Source: Stereum hirsutum FP-91666 SS1 (taxonomy: Eukaryota > Basidiomycota > Agaricomycetes > Russulales > Stereaceae). From it: DNA of 64,000 nucleotides. Shown in pieces: positions 1 through 10,613 of this stretch (positions are counted from its first letter, which is position 1; each line of letters begins with the position of its first letter). The position numbers were made by a program, and so were the translations under genes. Under the pieces are notes generated by a model, which did not search any database, was not told the origin of the DNA, and saw only the letters and a list, made by a program, of their open reading frames with translations. The stretch covers positions 1,493,361-1,557,360 of the forward strand of contig NW_006763136.1 of assembly GCF_000264905.1 (NCBI RefSeq), in the 5' to 3' direction.

Positions 1-44
1 GGTTTTGCCCACCTCGCGACCAAGCCTCCAGCTCCCTGCGCTGG
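1..44 (-). pseudogene. Relic of a FAD oxidoreductase gene (edge fragment)
   Basis: Read on the minus strand, these bases match the stretch encoding the KAGGLVARWAKP region of the intact oxidoreductase at 21925-23349 (around 22100-22150). The match is almost base for base, apart from a gap of about 12 bases where ASGK should be coded. Sequence to the right does not continue the match, so the homology is broken at base 44, and it runs off the left edge of the window. It is too short to be functional here, but it shows that at least three copies or fragments of this family lie within 23 kb. Confidence 0.6.
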
Positions 45-431
45 TCCTACCCATACGAAATGTAGAAGAACAATGATAAGTGCGCAGGTAAGTCCGAATG
101 AACCGGTCGATGTCCGTCCGTTCTGTCTTCGGCACCTGTAAGTCCTGATCGTGGTTGTAAGAATGATTCAAAAGTCATGGAGCATCACCACATAAGGATC
201 GACAGAAATATCGAGCCAAAGCCACCCAGGTCGTTCGCTGACCGAGCTGTTCTGACCTCAGAGTCAGGGGAATTGTTGCGTCCGAGTCGTCCTGAGTCGT
301 CCTGAGTGGGGTGTCACGCTCGAAAGATGTCTAGAATGGTGTGATTGATACAACATATAGGAATACACCTCGTACCACGATAATATCCAGCAAGTCGAAA
401 TACATGTCCTTTATTCACTTCGATCCGCTCC
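45..431. other. Intergenic, no gene seen
   Basis: No supportable coding sequence. It lies downstream of the stop codon (432-434) of the disrupted oxidoreductase and probably held its 3' untranslated region. Confidence 0.5.
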
Positions 432-1187
432 TCAGAGAAAATACTTCGGGTCCAAGGCGGCCAAGTTCGCACACTTGATCTCGCCCTCCATGACCAGCTC
501 GCTAACGGCCTTCGCCGTCCCAGGTGCGTTACAGATGCCCTAAAAGAAGAAGAAAAATCAACAAAGAAAGGACCATGGCTCCTGCATAAGTATCACAATA
601 CGAATGCGAAAGGACCTACCCAGCAGGTATGTCCAGCGGCAACGACCAGACCTTTCACGCCTGGCACGTTTCCAATGATAGGTCCTCCTCCCGACTCAAC
701 AATCGGCAAATAACAAGCCTGCCTCTTCTCCACCTCGCCAATCACCTCACTCTTGATAACACCCGTCTGAGCGACCCACTCCCAGATCTCCTCGCAAGCG
801 CGTTCGTCCACCTCAACGTCGTCGACATTCGGAGGAAGCGCAACGCGAGTATCGCCTGGGCCACATACGTATATAGCAGGATCTGGTCGAGGATATATTT
901 CGGGTGTCACTTCACGGGAACGTCCTGATGTTGGAAGGGCGATAGATGTGAAGAGGACGTAAGGTGAAATTGCGTCTGTTGGGAGGCTAGGTGGAGGTTT
1001 GATTACGATGCTGTGGGCGCGAGTGGCGGAAATGGGGAGGGAGGAGAGTAGGGTCGGAGACCAGGCTCCCGCGGCGAGGATGATGCAGTCTGCTTCGAGG
1101 GTCTGCTCCGTTGATATGATATCGTCTGAGACTGGGATGTAGCGTACTCCGGTGACTTGGCCAGATGTACTTTCTAGAGAGGTCACT
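432..1187 (-). pseudogene. C-terminal part of transposon-split FAD oxidoreductase
   Basis: This is the 3' part of a minus-strand gene whose 5' part is at 9215-9839. It encodes the second half of a DAO-type (D-amino-acid oxidase-like) FAD-dependent oxidoreductase, including ADCIILAAGAWSPTLL and EIYPRPDPAIYVCGPGDTR. Exon 2 continues from 1187 to 620. A short intron (540-619) splits the sequence after GLVVAAGHTCW at the same place as in the intact paralogue. The last exon is 539-432, ending in TGA. The half-gene has no stops or frameshifts. Without the inserted element and one 6-bp duplication the exons are 489, 642 and 108 nt, giving 412 aa. The gene was therefore probably functional until insertion. 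Transcription from the native start would run into 8 kb of transposon. Confidence 0.9.
1182..1187. repeat. Left target-site duplication GTCACT
   Basis: GTCACT lies directly before the transposon terminus and is repeated exactly at 9215-9220. In host coding sense it reads AGTGAC. The undamaged reading GGA CGA GTG ACC TCT restores GRVTSL, which matches the intact paralogue, so the duplication length is fixed at six by the host reading frame as well as by the flanks. Confidence 0.93.
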
Positions 1188-1222
1188 CAGGAGGGTGGCG
1201 TATTGGTAGTGAGGTCCGATCC
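1188..1222 (+). repeat. Left terminal inverted repeat
   Basis: 35 bp matching the reverse complement of 9180-9214 at 33 of 35 positions. The first 21 bases are identical, two bases differ (GT versus AA), and the last 12 bases (GAGGTCCGATCC) are identical. The inner 12 bases are also the core of the subterminal repeat. Confidence 0.93.
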
Positions 1223-1365
1223 TCATGTGTACAGATTTTGCTGCAAATACGAAGCGAGGTCTGATCCTATGTGTACACAAATGGCCCGTATTCGCTGTCT
1301 GGTCCGATCTTGTGTGCGTACGGAAGCTCGGCATGATATTCGAGGTCCGATCCCCATGTGTACCG
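1211..1365 (+). repeat. Left subterminal repeat array (GAGGTCCGATCC..ATGTGTAC)
   Basis: Four direct copies of a unit of about 22 bp begin near 1211, 1256, 1299 and 1342. The core is GAGGTCCGATCC followed by two or three bases and ATGTGTAC. The second has a C-to-T change (GAGGTCTGATCC), and the third is degenerate (CTGGTCCGATCT, then TGTGTGCGTAC). Such arrays are typical transposase-binding sites. Confidence 0.8.
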
Positions 1366-2013
1366 CTTCTTCTCAGGGCCGCGTCGCTTCCCCAACGTCG
1401 CTCACCATCATCAAGGCCGACGATGCGTCGCGTCGTCGGCCATGATGTTCTCCCGGCGGCGGTGAACTTGGAATGTTGAATCTTCTTATCTGCCCTTTTC
1501 GTGACTGTGGCCCTCGGCATTGTCAGTTCTGACCGTGTTCTAAGACTGTTTAATGCCCTGCTCAGTGAGCTGGAGGTTCAATCTTTTCTTCCAGTCACCA
1601 CTCGGGATCGATGTCTGTTCGTGCAGACATGGCTAGCCTCTGGACCCTGCTTTGCTTGAAAATTCAAGGCCACAATGGTCGCTCATTAACCGGGCGAACC
1701 AGGGACACGTCGTTATGCTGAGATATGCACAGTGCTTCGAAAGGTGTGTTTTTGATATTTCCGGCCAGAATAACTCCGCACTACATGGTCCTGCGTTTGT
1801 TCTGATCCAATGAACGGTCTCGCTCGATCTTACTGGGTCTCAGATTTATTGATGCTCTTTTTTCGGACCGTAGTTGGCCGACTCCTATCGTCCAAGGTTC
1901 TTCATCTTCCCCCCCATAACGAACCCAACACTCTCAACCACTATCACATTCTTGCCCACTCCTCAACTCTTTATTCAACCTCAACAGAAACAACCAACCC
2001 CACCCGACTCAGA
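1366..2013 (+). other. Transposon 5' non-coding region
   Basis: Region between the left subterminal repeats and the transposase start codon. It presumably holds the promoter and 5' leader. The last 120 bases are pyrimidine-rich (a CCCCCC run near 1911), as is common before fungal transcription starts. No coding sequence is supported. Confidence 0.5.
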
Positions 2014-5000
2014 ATGGGTCGGAAGAAGAGTAAGTGACGCTCGGACATGTTTTCCCAACGTTGATGCTGATCACATACTCCAGCTCAGCGTTCATATCGT
2101 CGACCCGAGCTTCGACGCTACTGGCTCCCCTCTCAGTCCATTCTTTGGTACTACAAGGAGCTCTACAACTACCTCATTCGCATCTTTTTAGCCCTCATCC
2201 TCTTCGCCTCCGCATCCCCTACGCTCAGCGGTCTACGTGCAGTAGCAGCCGTCAATAACTGGAGCAATGAGGATGCGGCAGTCGTTTCTACCTTCTTCCT
2301 GTTTTACATCATGGCACTCAGTATCTGCTGGCGTAAGTTTTCACAAACATTGCACATATTTCTAGGAAACTGACTGGCCGCTCAGTCCATACAGTTCTAC
2401 CTCTCGGACTCAAGATCGAGCAAGTATTTCGACCACCAAAACGGCATGGACGCGGTCATTGGACTCAGATGAAGCGCACTAAGTTCTGCGGGCTGGTATA
2501 CGACGACCCGTTCTGGTTGTTGTACTTCTCGCCGCCCATCACTTCTACGCCGTCATCTCCGACGGAGGACATCTTCTCGAAGTATCTGAATTTTGCCTGG
2601 GATGAAGCCCCCGATATCATCGACATAGCCCACGTTTGCCCGGACATCAATCAGGACGCCCTCGCACGCGACGTCCTCGACGTATTCTGGTCACATTCCG
2701 AACCAGATCGCGCGACCATCATCGACGACATCTACGCTATCTACTACAATTATCATCGCCCCTCCATTCCAAACGATCCCGAATCCGGGCCCTACCTCCA
2801 AACCCGCCTGCATTACCAGCATCTGTCACGGCCATTTCCAATGTTTGTTGGCGGTGGTCCCTTACCCGCCACTAATATCGTCCCAAGTGCCTGTGTCCCA
2901 TCGCCGCCTATCGATATATCAGACTCTGGATCAGAGCAGGAGATGGACATCGGGGACATCGGCTTCAAGTCAGAGGAGTGGATTGGTCGTGGGTTAGTAT
3001 GGAACGATAGCCTGCCCACCGTTGTCAAGACCGCGTGCCGGCTTACGCTTCGAGTTCCTACCGAAATGAACGTCCTGTTCGTACCCGCGCTATCGACCTC
3101 CGTCTCCGCAATCCTATCGCGCGGCATTTTCGACAGCATGCCCACAGTTCGAACGGACGCATTCCCTGCACCTACCTACTCCCCTCTCCCTCCCGATCCT
3201 CTCGATATCACCGCTCACACAATCGACGAACACCTTGAATTCGTCCTCGCGGCTCTTCCCTACCGGTGCCTTCTCCGTGACACCGTCCAAACTACATGGT
3301 TGTCTGGTTCGCAATCCATCTCAATTCTCGGTCGACTCTACCCGCTGTGGGTCGTGCGGCTCCTTGAGGACCTCGATATTTTCGTCCAGAAGCGTGGGGC
3401 ATGGCTTCGCTGTGGTGTATGGCTCGACCGCCTCGAGATCGATTCTGATCTCCCAGCCGAAGTCCTCGAAATCATCCAAGAATGCCGCCTGTCGTGGAGC
3501 CGTGTTCCCTATAACTCGGTCGTTCCTTCTCTTTCGGAAGGGCTCACTCTTCAAACACGTGACCTCGCAATCCTTCTCGGCTCCGACTGGTTGAATGATG
3601 AACTCATTGATGCCGGCGCTCAGTATGTCCGTCACTGCTTAGCACCAAGCTCGCGCATCGGTATTGCCAGCTGCCTTCTCCCATCCACCATCGCCAATGT
3701 GCGTTCAACTCAGGTCCACCGCCTTGATCGTTCTGTCAACTCCGCCCTCGAGTCTCGCATCGCCAGTGGGTCACTCGAACAGCTTTGGATCCCCGTAAAT
3801 GTACGCAACTCTCACTGGACCCTCCTAAAGATCGACTTCATCTCTCGAACCTTGGAGTACGGAGATTCCCTCTCACCGCAGGCAGCTATTCCGGATCCCA
3901 TGAAGTCGAACATCCTTTGGTGGTTGGAAGAAGTTCTTCCCACCGGTGTCTCGTCATTCCAGGAACGGCCACCCTCTTTCCATGTCCCGGAGCAGAAAGA
4001 CTCGCATTCCTGCGGTGTGGTCGTACTCTCGACGCTATCGTCAAGCCTTCTCGGACTTCCACCGTGGTCACAGGATACTCACGCTACGATGAGGATGGAG
4101 CTTTATCTGAATTTAATCAAGCCATTTATAGACGATGGGTATGATGTCAGTAGTCTTCTTACCAACGTCAAGTGTTCTCCGTTAATTAATCATGGCATCT
4201 AGATCGACGACGTTGACTTTGATGATGATATGGTCATTCCGTCCCATTCTACGTCTATCTTCGAAGCTCCGTCCTCTATCAATGACGTGCCCTCGGATAC
4301 CTGGACAGACGTCGGCGCCGCGTTACCATCTCATAGTTCGGTCTCAGATGCGCCTTCAGCAGACTCAGCATTTGACGACTTTATCCCCGACGAGTTCGAG
4401 TCTGTGGCACCCGGTGACAATGCGCCCCCACCCTCATCTGATGGCGACGATCTCGCATCCGCTTTCGGAAGCCACTCTTCGTCTGATTTCTCCTGGCCAG
4501 ACTCCGATTCCCCTGACAAACCATACACAGTTTCCGGCTCGAAGCGCACGTTCGCTACAGCCGCTCTCCACTCATCAGACGAGGAAGCAACGTCCCAAGC
4601 CCCGATATTAAATTCCAAACGCTCTCGTCGATCCTCACCACGGGTCTCCAGTTCAGACGAAGAGTTTTCCGACTCACACGATGCTTCTTCAAAGCGGCCT
4701 CCAGGCTCACGCAAGATTGGCTCTTCATGGGACAAGCAGAAGGCTCTTCGCAATCTCGCCAGCACCCGGAACACTTCGCTCGATCTATCTAATCCAAAGC
4801 TTCGCAACTTTCGGCAGAAGATCCTCGAGGATGATCCCCTCGCTGAGTTCGATAACCGGAATGCGCGGTGGGTTAGGTGTTCTGCATGTGGATCCCCCGT
4901 AGTCATGCGCTTGCTTTACGACGTTCTCCATTGGAAGAACCATCGCAAGACTCGCAAGTGTCAGCGCCACCAGCAAAGCAGTATTCGTTCTTCGTCGCTG

Positions 5001-8000
5001 TTCGCACTCGGTTTCACTCGAGACAGCCCGAAACCACCACCGACTCCTTCTACCTTCTCGCAATCCTCCGCCGGTGAATCATCTAAGTCAGGACGAACGG
5101 GCCGCCCAGTCGTCCAACCACAGAAGATACAATCCGCGTTGATGACGCTCGTCGTGCCAGCTCCTTGTCCTGGCCTCACTAGCCAGTCCAATACACGGGT
5201 CCAACAATATCTCAGTCGCTCTTCAGCCGCTGGGGGTGGCGCTCCTTCTCGTCCTCGTCTCGCCATGGACATGTTCAACGGGTCCAGCTACTCCGACCTG
5301 AACGCGAAGCAGAAGAAGATGGTTCTCCAGAAGGAGTCCATGCTTCTCGTGTGGCGTAATCTCCATAACCTGCAGGCTGTCTATTCGACCAAGTGCCTCA
5401 AGGATGTGAAGACCGCACGCCCCAATGGTGATCCCTTGCCCTGTGCCAACTGCTCCGCTCTCCTCTCCATCCATAGCTTCCAGAACGCACTCAATCGGCC
5501 TGTTCCAGAGGAGGATAATATGAAGTTCGTTCCGCATGCGCATCGCAACGACGATCTTGGCGAACTATATCTCAAGCATCGCGGGCTTCGAACACTTGTG
5601 GAGGTCGACGATGGTCGATCGCCGTGGTTGAAGTTCGCCCAGGGTGCAGTCAGTGGAGAGTACGATTCACAAGGGGTTGTGTTAGGGATGGTAGAGGCAC
5701 TGGTGAAGCGAAGTGAGCGGTTGAGGAGAGGGAAGAGCTTGAAGAATATGTCGTACGACGGGGCTTTCAATGATTTTTGTAATATTCTCGCCTCCACATC
5801 CCCTCGCGCATACAATACTTTTCGTCACCATTTTGGAGGCCGTGGATTGCGCAATATTCGGTGAGCATTACTCTTTAGCTTCGCCTGATAAAATCTCTAA
5901 TATTTTGCGTTCTAGTGAACATCGTTCCAAGTTGCCGCGATTCTCGCCTGGCATCTCCGCCGTCAACATCGAGCTTGCCAAGGCCGTTCTAGAGTCGTAT
6001 GGCTATTCCGGGCCTATAAGTCTTGCTTGGGACGATACGGCTATGGAGGCCGCGCTCCAAGCATATAAGGAGTCCGGGGATGCATGGCTGGTTGTCGGTG
6101 GCACGGGGGACATAGTCCGTGTCTCATCTCATGAAGCTCTCGAAGAGGTTTTCAAGGACGCGAAGATAAAACCGGGAAAGCTGGTTCGTAGCTGAACCAC
6201 CTTTCATACCCTACATATACTGACTTCTCTACACATCAGCTTCGAGTTTATTGCATAGTCGTTCCTCTCCAGAAGGTTCCACAGATACCGATCGCCGCTG
6301 TGTGCCGCGCAGGGACCGACCGCGCACAAGCCCTGAAGTCTATGCATTTTGAGATAACCACCCTCCTTCATAACGTCAATCTTCACCCTGTCTCTCTCGC
6401 TTCTGATGGCTCCGAGATCGAGCGGGCGACGCAACGTCTCATTGCACAGTCAGCGACGGCCGAGTGGACCTACACTATCACCAACACCGAGAAGAATTGC
6501 GACATCCACCTCCGCATCCCCCTCTTCCACGAATATCCTGCTGTTGTCGTACAAGACTCCAAACACGCGATGAAGACGGCTCGTAATCAACTCCTTTCCG
6601 GTGCTCGACTACTTGTAATGGGAGATTACCCTCTGCATTTCGCTCAGCTTCGTGACATCGCGATGAACCCCAGGTCTCCCCTCCAGACTCGCGATGTCAT
6701 CAACGTCGATAAACAACATGACGGTGCGGCGGCGCGTCTCCTTTCTGGAGAGACTCTCGAGTTCCTCATCTCCGATTTCCCTAGGTACCGTGGCCTGGCC
6801 ACATACCTCTTCGTCCTTGGCGATATGATCGATGCGTGGCAGAATCGGAGCCTCCCACACATCGAGCGCATTAGGATGGTCTTACGTGCACGTTTTTTTC
6901 TAATGGCGTGGCGTACACATATTGTTCGTCACCCTGACTACGACGTCCATGTTCACTTCATCTCTCGAGGATCGTTCGACATCTTTCTTACCATCTGTGA
7001 CTCTCTTCTTTCCCTTATCCTTGTGTACCGGAAATTCTATTCAACGTACCCACTTCTTCCATGGCTCCATTCGACAGAGCCCTGTGAGCACCTTTTTGGT
7101 GTTCTCAGACAGCTCAAGGCTGACTTCACCTACACCGACTTTCTGTATCTCTATCCGAAACTCACGGTACTGCTCATGGGAGCTTTCAATAATCTCACCC
7201 CCGAACAGAAGGCTCAGCACACATCAGCCGGCTATAATCACACTTACTTCAAGGCCGACGACATCAATATCAGCGCGCTCATGGAATTTCCCGACGACGA
7301 GAAGATTCACACAGCCTCCCGCCTCGCTGTTGAAGATGTCGAACAACTTCTCAAGGCCGTGGGTGTCGATGCAGGCAGCATGCTTTCTCAGTACCGGCCA
7401 CCACCGTCCTACCTGCCTGAGCCCGTCCCATACAATGCTCCGCCATCTGTTCCCGGTCTACGCGCTCCCAGTACCCTCGCCGAGCTCCTCTATCTCTACA
7501 AAGGCTCCTCCGTTCCTGCCCGTGACGAAAAGGCTATGGAAGTCTGTGAATTCGCCATCGCAGCCGAAGCTGTAAACTCTACCAATGCTATGTGAGTACT
7601 CATCATACACCTGGGCCTCAATTTTCGAGTTTGACGCTCTATTCCAACAGCATTTCCCTTCCCGACTCCTCAGAGTTGGACCTGTTCCAGGTATCCAGCG
7701 GGATAGACGAAGTCCTATCTGCCGCTATCCCCACATCTTCATCTGTACGTCGTTCTGCGCGACTTATATCAATCTTATATACCAGCTCATCTTCCATAAT
7801 CTTCTAGTCAACTCTGGAGGGACCTCTCGTACTCCTCGACGATAGCCATCTTCTCTGCAAGGATGTAGCCGTTGCGCTCCGAAAACGCCATCAGCCAAAG
7901 TTCACTACACAGGCTATACGGAAAATTGGCCGCCTCTCCAATGTCCTCGCCGCCAAAGATAGTTCCGTTACTGGGGCTTCTCAGGAGACCACTCTGCGGG

Positions 8001-8892
8001 AAGCTCTTATTAAGAAACTGGCGGCCTATCTCCCTAAGGACTCGTCGACATCAGTCTCTGGTGTCGAGCGCCGTGTTAGGCACACCGGGACTTTCACGCG
8101 CGATTCGATCGGCGACTCAGTGGTTCGTAATCGAAACAAGACCGCTCTTCGTGAAGTCAAGGCTATGGTAAGCTGCCAATTCCGCTACTTCTTTGTCATG
8201 ACTCCTGGCTAATTTGTATCTCTGCTTCTAGGAGCTCATTCGTCACCGCGAATCCGCATTTGCTCACCTCAAGCTCGTCAACGATTACTTGCACACTGCG
8301 CAGGTATCGGACCTCAATATCCTCTCCCCCGGTCAGTTCATCATCTGCGCACACCCAACGCAGCCGAGTATCGTCATCGGTGAAGGTAAGGTCATTCACT
8401 GGCTATATGTATTATTTGAGAACCTGATTCATCGTGTCCTTCTTTGCTACAGTGATCACTATGTACAGCAAGAGCTCGGCGCGTGCGGCGAATCACGATT
8501 GGGTGGCCCGTCTTAACAATATCGGAGTGGCGTCTTATATCAATATTCAGGTGTACGCTCCTCTATACCCCGGCGCTCACCTGCTATCCTCCGTGTCCTG
8601 CCCTTCCCTTCGGAGCGCGACTTTTCTTCGTGTTCCTCCATCACATGTCATCCTCTCTCTGGGGGCGTATACCCCAAACTTTGTGCGTCAAGAGGTTGTC
8701 GGGATCACCCCGATCACCCTCGTCACACTTTGTCCGATCTCTGGTGCTTTACTCGAGCTCGTCCAGATTCGGCGATTACAGTTCCGGTCAGCTGTGCAGG
8801 AGGTTCTGGCACTGATCAGTAAAGCAAAGAAGAAGGTCCCTAGCGCTGAGGAGAGCGAGGGGGAGGGGGAGGATCACGATGCTGAGTCGTAG
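2014..8892 (+). CDS. Ulp1-protease/transposase fusion protein (2,116 aa)
   Basis: Exons: 2014-2029, 2084-2332, 2386-4145, 4203-5860, 5916-6183, 6240-7591, 7651-7744, 7808-8167, 8232-8385, 8453-8892 (6,351 nt). The N-terminus has two hydrophobic stretches (residues ~35-90). Residues ~480-650 form a Ulp1/C48 cysteine protease with H565 (NSHW), D582 (EYGDS) and C631 (SHSCG). A serine- and acid-rich linker follows. Cysteine pairs at ~901/904 and ~1089/1092 may bind zinc. The transposase core has WDDT (D1267), QDSKHAMKTARN (D1423) and STEPCEHLFGVLR (E1600), which I take as candidate DDE/RNase-H-like catalytic residues. The C-terminal tail is acidic. Known: C48 enzymes cut SUMO or related conjugates. 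Inferred: the protease may process the protein itself or act on host sumoylation. The superfamily is not settled, and the first two small exons are the least certain. Confidence 0.85.
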
Positions 8893-8985
8893 CCCTCTGA
8901 ATCGGTGCTTGGAGTCATTACTATCTGTTACTTCTTTACTTGTTGTTACCCAATTATGTCTGTGCGTACAGGAAGTCTATTGTAT

Positions 8986-9130
8986 GAGGTCCGATCCATT
9001 TATGTGTACAGAAACATCAAGGCAGAAGGTCTCATCAGAACGTGCGTACAAAGAGCACCTGAAATGAGGTCCGATCTCGTATGAGTACTGAGACCACCCA
9101 TTTATGGTATACCCGATCCGTATGAGTACT
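8986..9130 (+). repeat. Right subterminal repeat array
   Basis: Copies of the left-end unit in the same orientation: GAGGTCCGATCC at 8986, GAGGTCCGATCT at 9066, and a degenerate CCCGATCC at about 9111 followed by GTATGAGTAC. The spacing differs from the left end, so the two ends are distinguishable. The copy inside the right inverted repeat (9180-9191) is in the opposite orientation. Confidence 0.75.
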
Positions 9131-9179
9131 CATTTCTCCCAAAAAGTAGAGTACAGATCCGCAAAAAATTCGAACTTTT

Positions 9180-9214
9180 GGATCGGACCTCTTTACCAAT
9201 ACGCCACCCTCCTG
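9180..9214 (-). repeat. Right terminal inverted repeat
   Basis: Reverse complement of 1188-1222 with two mismatches. The last base of the element is G9214, followed at once by the duplicated GTCACT. Confidence 0.93.
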
Positions 9215-9220
9215 GTCACT
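9215..9220. repeat. Right target-site duplication GTCACT
   Basis: Exact copy of 1182-1187, directly after the transposon end. It belongs to host codons CGA GTG AC of the interrupted exon. Confidence 0.93.
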
Positions 9221-9839
9221 CGTCCTTGGACGAACTTGACGCCGTTTTCGACGGCGAGAGACAGCATGCTGGTAGTGAAAAGATATGGATGAACCTAATG
9301 CGCAAAATATAAATTCAGAACCAGTAATAACAACTTCAGACCGCACTCACCTGTGCTGTATCACCCGCAGGAGCCATAGCCATATACGAATCCGTCAAGT
9401 CCTCATCCACCCACGTCAAATCCTTCGGCAACCCCTTCTTCACCCTCTCCTTCTCCCCCTCAACCAACCCTTTCCTCTTCTCCAAACTCCTAACCTCCCC
9501 AGCTCCACCTCCAACTTTCTCCTCACTTCCTTCCCCACCTCTCCCATCCCACTGCCCCACCCCCGTCCACCGCCATCCCCACCGCTTCTCCCCATCATGC
9601 TCCTTCGCAAGCTTCACATGTTCCTTGAAGCTGATCCTGGTCAGATCTTTCGGGTATGCCCATCGAGCGACTAGACCTCCGGCCTTTCCGGACGCGCCTT
9701 GTGCGGCACCGACTTTGGAGGCTTCGAGGAGGGTGATGGTGGTGGTGGTTGAGTAGAAGGCGGGGTGGCGGGACAGGTAGTAGGCGGTTGTTGACCCGAT
9801 GATGCCGGCGCCGACTACGACGATGTTCTTCGGGGCCAT
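9215..9839 (-). pseudogene. N-terminal part of transposon-split FAD oxidoreductase
   Basis: Start codon at 9839-9837. Exon 1 (9839-9351) encodes an FAD-binding Rossmann fold with GAGIIGSTTAYYLSRHP near residues 10-27 and GASGKAGGLVARWAYP. A 56-bp intron (9295-9350) follows GDTAQ. Exon 2 (9294-9215) starts VHPYLFTTSML and runs into the transposon at GRV. The intact paralogue at 21925 lacks this intron but has the same protein sequence across the site (GDSAQVHPYLF). The family is DAO-type; the SGKAGGLVA motif recalls the fungal Tda3-like branch, and the substrate is unknown. Transcription from the native promoter could still yield a truncated FAD-binding fragment. Confidence 0.9.
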
Positions 9840-10613
9840 ATTGTCCTCACTAGTAGAACTGACGATGGTGGGAGACAGGGAGATATCTAGCTTGAATAGC
9901 AGCACGAATATTGACTTTTGGACTGAGTTGATAACAAGTATTGAGTGGCACCGAAGTGCCACATCGATGATGTCATTGTTGCTGCATATCGGTGGCGTAA
10001 GTATCTATGCAGAGTATTCACAGCGGGCCCCCACGAACGCAGAGATATTCAGATCCCTTCAACGCCAGCTTGGACAGGTAGACCACACAAGAGCCCCACA
10101 GCCAATGAATATCTCAGAGAAAAGACAGCAATAAGATTCAACAATGCAATGAGCGTGAAGTGTCCGAGTCCGACTCGAGCGAGCGAAGCCTGAGTACGAG
10201 CGGTCAGTAAAGCAGCGAGTCGACAAACTAATAGTAGTAGAGTAGGTTAACCTAAGCAGGATGTAAGTTAATATAGCAATGAGCAATGAGCAAAAAAAGT
10301 GGTTGATGCGAGTGTTCAGAGTTGACTGGAGGATTAGTATGAGGTATGTGTGGTATCGTAAACTGGGTGCATTGGTATTGGTCATTATACAAATGTAAGT
10401 AGAGTGATGTGATGCGATGCGATGAGTGTAAATGTCGACAGAGAGCAGAAAAATAAAATACGTGCAATATTCGAATGGGAGCGATTAATAGCTCGAAAGC
10501 AGGATAGAGTAGAGTGAATAGCGTGTCAATGGCGTAGTCAAGGTGAATGTCCAACAATCAGTCAAAAAAAAAATCATCCAATCCACATAGCGATGGTCTG
10601 CGAATTTTTTTTG
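9840..10613. other. Intergenic, no gene seen
   Basis: Upstream region of the split oxidoreductase and downstream region of the Clp1-like gene (both on the minus strand). It is AT-richer than the flanking genes and has no supportable reading frame or structured RNA. Confidence 0.5.

Larger units (their letters stand above)
1188..9214 (+). mobile_element. 8.0-kb autonomous DNA transposon with Ulp1-transposase gene
   Basis: The element has near-perfect 35-bp terminal inverted repeats (33 of 35 identical) starting CAGGAGGGTGGCGTATTGG, a perfect 6-bp target-site duplication, subterminal direct repeats of GAGGTCCGATCC at both ends, and a single large spliced gene on the plus strand. It sits antisense to the host oxidoreductase exon it interrupts. 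Matched ends, an exact duplication and an uninterrupted reading frame all point to a recent, possibly still active, insertion. The superfamily is uncertain. Fungal DNA transposons carrying Ulp1 domains are known, for example in the KDZ group. The D-x2-KH-x2-K-x2-RN motif of this transposase recalls P-type transposases, but P elements normally make 8-bp duplications. Confidence 0.93.
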
